Assembly (NCBI GenBank): GCA_001003205.1
Contig: LCOU01000021.1
Location: 1 to 7,888 of the forward strand
Source of the DNA: Parcubacteria group bacterium GW2011_GWA2_47_8b
Lineage (GTDB): Bacteria; Patescibacteriota; Minisyncoccia; UBA6257; WO2-44-18
Length of the DNA: 7,888 nucleotides
Reading direction: 5' to 3'
Made by a program: the position numbers and the translations under genes. This document shows positions 5,798 to 7,888 of the stretch, one piece after another. The notes beneath the pieces were generated by a model that did not search any database, was not told the origin of the DNA, and saw only the letters and a program-made list of their open reading frames with translations. How positions within the stretch are numbered: the stretch's first letter is position 1; each line of letters starts with the position of its first letter.

Positions 5798-6578
5798 AAC
5801 AATCGCTTTAATCGCGGCGTCGGCGTTATCCGCGATTATTTTTGCTTTTCTATTAAAGTCGGTGATTGCGTTAGTGTCGCTGTCTTCCGTCTTGCTTCTC
5901 GTTTTGGGAGGAGCTGTGTTTTTGGCAATTTTTTTGATGATGACTTTGCTTTTGGATAGCGTTTGGCCGGTTGTAGGCGCGGTGCTGTTGAACCTCGTCC
6001 TTATTGCCGTCGTCGGATCTTTCCGGCCGTCGCTGATGCTGGCCGGCGCGCTGGTCTTGGCTTTTTTGTGGATGGTTCAGGCGTATTATGGCGGGCGCTC
6101 GGAACTGAAAAACAATCTGGAAATTCATTTTTGGCAGAACGGGCGTGCTGTAATCAGCAAGGCATCTTCGGCGCTCGCTTTATTTGCCGTCGTTTTGTAT
6201 TTAACAACTTTTAATTTTAATAATCCCGCGGTTATCAAGGGTTATTTTGTGGCAATGATTCAGCCCATTGAGCCAATTATGGCGACGTATTTTCCCGTTC
6301 CTGGCGTTTCTAATATCATTCAACAAGCCACCGACAAATCCGTAAATATTTTCTATGACGCCACCGTTGGGCGCTTTTTACAGCTTCCCGATATTCTGCA
6401 AAACGTTATTTTGTTTGTCGTCGGAATCATTATTTTTCTTTTTATAAAGTTTTCTCTGGCGCTGGTAAATTGGCCAGCGACTTATTTGGCCTACGGTTTA
6501 TATCGGCTCTTGCTCAAGTTCGGATTTTTCAAAATTGAATTGCAAAACCGTCCCCAAAAAGTTATTGTTTTAACGTAA
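5778..6578 (+). CDS. Multi-pass membrane protein of unknown function, inside the chaperone operon
   Basis: I do not recognise this 266-residue protein. Hydrophobic segments lie at about residues 7-26, 28-57, 63-81, 84-104, 130-145 and 208-231, with a possible amphipathic or re-entrant stretch at 232-250. The loop at about 105-129 (Arg107, Lys111, Arg123, Lys128) and the basic C-terminal tail (from Arg243) are probably cytoplasmic. The region between TM5 and TM6 (about 146-207), which contains several prolines and few basic residues, is probably outside. The segment 28-57 is long enough to be bent or doubled. The start overlaps the end of dnaK by 20 bases, and the stop is one base before the dnaJ ATG, so translation is probably coupled to both. 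No clear ribosome binding site is present. It shows no catalytic motif, no cysteine and no signal-peptide cleavage site. Its location suggests a membrane partner or client of the Hsp70 system, which is inference only. Confidence 0.82.
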   Translation: MNPKVLKTIALIAASALSAIIFAFLLKSVIALVSLSSVLLLVLGGAVFLAIFLMMTLLLDSVWPVVGAVLLNLVLIAVVGSFRPSLMLAGALVLAFLWMVQAYYGGRSELKNNLEIHFWQNGRAVISKASSALALFAVVLYLTTFNFNNPAVIKGYFVAMIQPIEPIMATYFPVPGVSNIIQQATDKSVNIFYDATVGRFLQLPDILQNVILFVVGIIIFLFIKFSLALVNWPATYLAYGLYRLLLKFGFFKIELQNRPQKVIVLT

Positions 6579-6579
6579 A

Positions 6580-7668
6580 ATGCCCAAAGATTATTACACT
6601 ATTTTAGGTGTTGATAAAACGGCCTCCGACGAGGATATTAAAAAGGCATACAGGAAGCTCGCGCATCAATACCATCCCGACAAAGCCGGCGGCAATGCCG
6701 ACAGATTCAAGGAAATTAACGAGGCCTACCAAGTCCTTTCCAGCAAGGAAAAGAGGGCGCAATACGACCGATTTGGCCGGGTTTTTGACGGTTCGGCTGG
6801 CTCATCACACGGCGGGCCGTTCGGAAATTTTGAATTTGGTTTTGGTTTTGACCCCAGCAATCTGGATGATTTGGGAAGCGTCGGCGATCTCTTTGATGTA
6901 TTTTTTGAGGGTCTGGGAGTTAAACGGCGCAAAAGCTACCGCCGCGGCTCCGATTTGGAAATAGTCCAAGAAATTGCGCTGGAGGAAGCTTTTCGCGGGG
7001 CGGAAAAGAAATTTAAAGTGCGGCTGTTTAGTCCGTGCGGCAGTTGCTCCGGCCTCGGCTATTTTGCGGATGCCGGCCTGACGGAATGCGCCACTTGCAG
7101 CGGGCGTGGGGAGATTAAAGAATCGCGGAGTACTTTTTTCGGAAGCTTTGCCCAGGTTCGCCCCTGTTCCAAGTGCTCCGGTAGTGGTCAGGTACCCAAT
7201 AAAATTTGTTCCGATTGCCGCGGTTCCGGCCGGGTACAATCCAACAAAGAAGTTTCGGTAGAAATCGCTCCCGGAGTCAGCAACGAACAATTGATAAAGC
7301 TTTCCGGCGCCGGAGAAACGGGAGAGCGCGGAGCCGGAGCGGGGGATCTATATGTTCGGGTAAAGATTTTGCCGCACAAGATTTTTGAGCGCGAAGGCGA
7401 CAACCTTTTGGTAAAAAAAGAAATCAGTCTGTTGGACGTTTTATTCGGCACGAAAATTGAAATACCTACCATCAACGGCAATAAAATTTACGTGGAAATT
7501 CCCGCTAACTTCAGCTTGAAAGAAAAACTGAAAATTCCCGGCGAGGGAATGACGCGTTTTGGCGGATTCGGCAGAGGAGATTTGTATGTTGAATGGGAAG
7601 TAAAAACGCCTAAAAAGTTTAACGCAAAAGCAAAAAAACTTTTAGACGACCTGAAGAAGGAAATTTAA
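6580..7668 (+). CDS. dnaJ: DnaJ, type I Hsp40 co-chaperone
   Basis: DnaJ binds unfolded protein and stimulates the DnaK ATPase. The 362-residue protein has all type I parts. The J domain (about 3-66) starts KDYYTILGV, has HPD at 32-34 and ends YDRFG. A Gly/Phe-rich linker follows (about 70-112, with FGNFEFGFGF). The zinc domain has four CxxCxGxG repeats: CGSCSGLG (153-160), CATCSGRG (170-177), CSKCSGSG (196-203) and CSDCRGSG (210-217). The C-terminal substrate-binding domains contain GDLYVRVKILPHKIFER (255-271) and GDLYVEWEVKTPKKF (333-347). All eight zinc-binding cysteines are present. The length is close to the E. coli protein (376). ATG 6580 is one base after the upstream stop, immediately before the conserved J-domain start, with no Shine-Dalgarno sequence, so it is probably translated by coupling. 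It is the last gene of the operon. Confidence 0.97.
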   Translation: MPKDYYTILGVDKTASDEDIKKAYRKLAHQYHPDKAGGNADRFKEINEAYQVLSSKEKRAQYDRFGRVFDGSAGSSHGGPFGNFEFGFGFDPSNLDDLGSVGDLFDVFFEGLGVKRRKSYRRGSDLEIVQEIALEEAFRGAEKKFKVRLFSPCGSCSGLGYFADAGLTECATCSGRGEIKESRSTFFGSFAQVRPCSKCSGSGQVPNKICSDCRGSGRVQSNKEVSVEIAPGVSNEQLIKLSGAGETGERGAGAGDLYVRVKILPHKIFEREGDNLLVKKEISLLDVLFGTKIEIPTINGNKIYVEIPANFSLKEKLKIPGEGMTRFGGFGRGDLYVEWEVKTPKKFNAKAKKLLDDLKKEI

Positions 7669-7795
7669 GGTTTCGCAAAGTCTCATATCCGGGAGGGGCT
7701 GACAAGAACCTAGCTTTTGGAGTAAAAACTAACGCGAAAAGAAAAAGCCCCGAATGATTTTTCATAAGGGGCTTGGATATAAATGGGTAAGCTGT
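7669..7795. other. Intergenic region between convergent genes
   Basis: These 127 bases separate the dnaJ stop from the stop of the minus-strand gene. Apart from the terminator hairpin at 7737-7774, I see only a weak imperfect inverted repeat (about 7712-7730, AGCTTTT against AAAAACT). No plus-strand T-run marks an intrinsic terminator for the chaperone operon, and no convincing ORF or RNA gene is present. Confidence 0.6.
7737..7774 (-). terminator. Rho-independent terminator of the right-hand minus-strand gene
   Basis: AAGCCCC (7745-7751) pairs with GGGGCTT (7768-7774). An inner ATGA/TCAT pairing closes a TTTT loop, with two unpaired bases on each side between the stems. Read on the minus strand, the stem is followed by TTTTTCTTTT (7746-7737), the U-tract of a classical intrinsic terminator. 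It lies 21 bases past the stop of the partial gene. On the plus strand the hairpin lacks a following T-run, so any effect on dnaJ transcripts would be weaker. Confidence 0.85.
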
Positions 7796-7888
7796 TTATC
7801 CCTCTGTCGTGATGTCGTCAAAAATGACGGGGATTTGTTGTTGGAATTCTTTGAGGAGAGGAACGGCGATTTCTCGCATTTGGGGATG
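7796..7888 (-). CDS. C-terminal 30 residues of an unidentified protein
   Basis: The minus strand is open from the right edge to TAA at 7796-7798 and encodes HPQMREIAVPLLKEF followed by QQQIPVIFDDITTEG. The composition looks like real protein: an amphipathic helix, then a beta-like PVIFDD segment. The terminator just beyond the stop supports a genuine gene end. The fragment is too short to name a family. An in-frame ATG falls at residue 4 of the fragment, but nothing suggests the gene starts there. Confidence 0.6.
   Translation of the reverse strand, partial: HPQMREIAVPLLKEFQQQIPVIFDDITTEG

Noticed and set aside
6805..7290. Minus-strand open frame of 161 codons opposite dnaJ
   Set aside because: It is the shadow of the zinc-finger and Gly-rich regions of dnaJ. 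There is no independent support.
7669..7736. Possible small RNA or terminator just after dnaJ
   Set aside because: Only a weak imperfect inverted repeat without a T-run is visible, and no recognisable RNA structure.

Overview
The window most likely comes from a bacterium of the Candidate Phyla Radiation (Patescibacteria), probably a Parcubacteria-like lineage. This is inferred from three things: tightly packed genes with short or no leaders, shortened chaperones (GrpE of 140 residues, DnaK without the acidic tail), and small secreted proteins with the 'GNVGIG...KLxVNG' motif that I associate with such genomes. There is no rRNA or other phylogenetic marker to prove it. The standard bacterial code fits: all nine visible stop codons are TAA, and no recognised gene contains an in-frame TGA.

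Left region (1-1840, minus strand): a two-gene unit read leftwards. A CorA-like divalent cation transporter is followed nine bases later by cysteinyl-tRNA synthetase (cysS), which runs off the left edge. Both carry changes at signature positions. CorA has Ser-Ile-Asp where the family has Gly-Met-Asn. CysS has Asp209 where the well-studied enzymes have a zinc-binding Cys.

Middle region (1877-3499, plus strand): three tandem paralogous genes for small secreted or surface proteins, starting 36 bases from corA across a divergent promoter region. Each has a signal peptide, a GNVGIG-type module, an LCIxxxC loop, a Thr/Gly-rich tail-fibre-like segment and a Cys pair. Copies 2 and 3 add a C-terminal module with six more cysteines, and copy 1 stops exactly where that module would begin.

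Right region (3503-7668, plus strand): an Hsp70 chaperone operon, grpE - dnaK - unknown multi-pass membrane protein - dnaJ, with very short gaps or overlaps. A strong sigma70-type promoter lies directly before grpE, and a second -10 box lies in the grpE-dnaK gap. GrpE exchanges nucleotide on DnaK, DnaJ delivers substrates and stimulates ATP hydrolysis, and the inserted membrane protein is a candidate local partner or client. After dnaJ, a convergent gene enters from the right on the minus strand (its last 30 codons are visible) and ends at a clear intrinsic terminator.

TATAAT boxes sit only 6-8 bases before the start codons of surface gene 1, grpE and dnaK, and none of these has a good Shine-Dalgarno sequence. 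This suggests leaderless mRNAs. No stretch longer than 300 bases lacks a gene. The longest gap is 7669-7795. No tRNA, rRNA, CRISPR, insertion sequence or CIRCE operator was seen.
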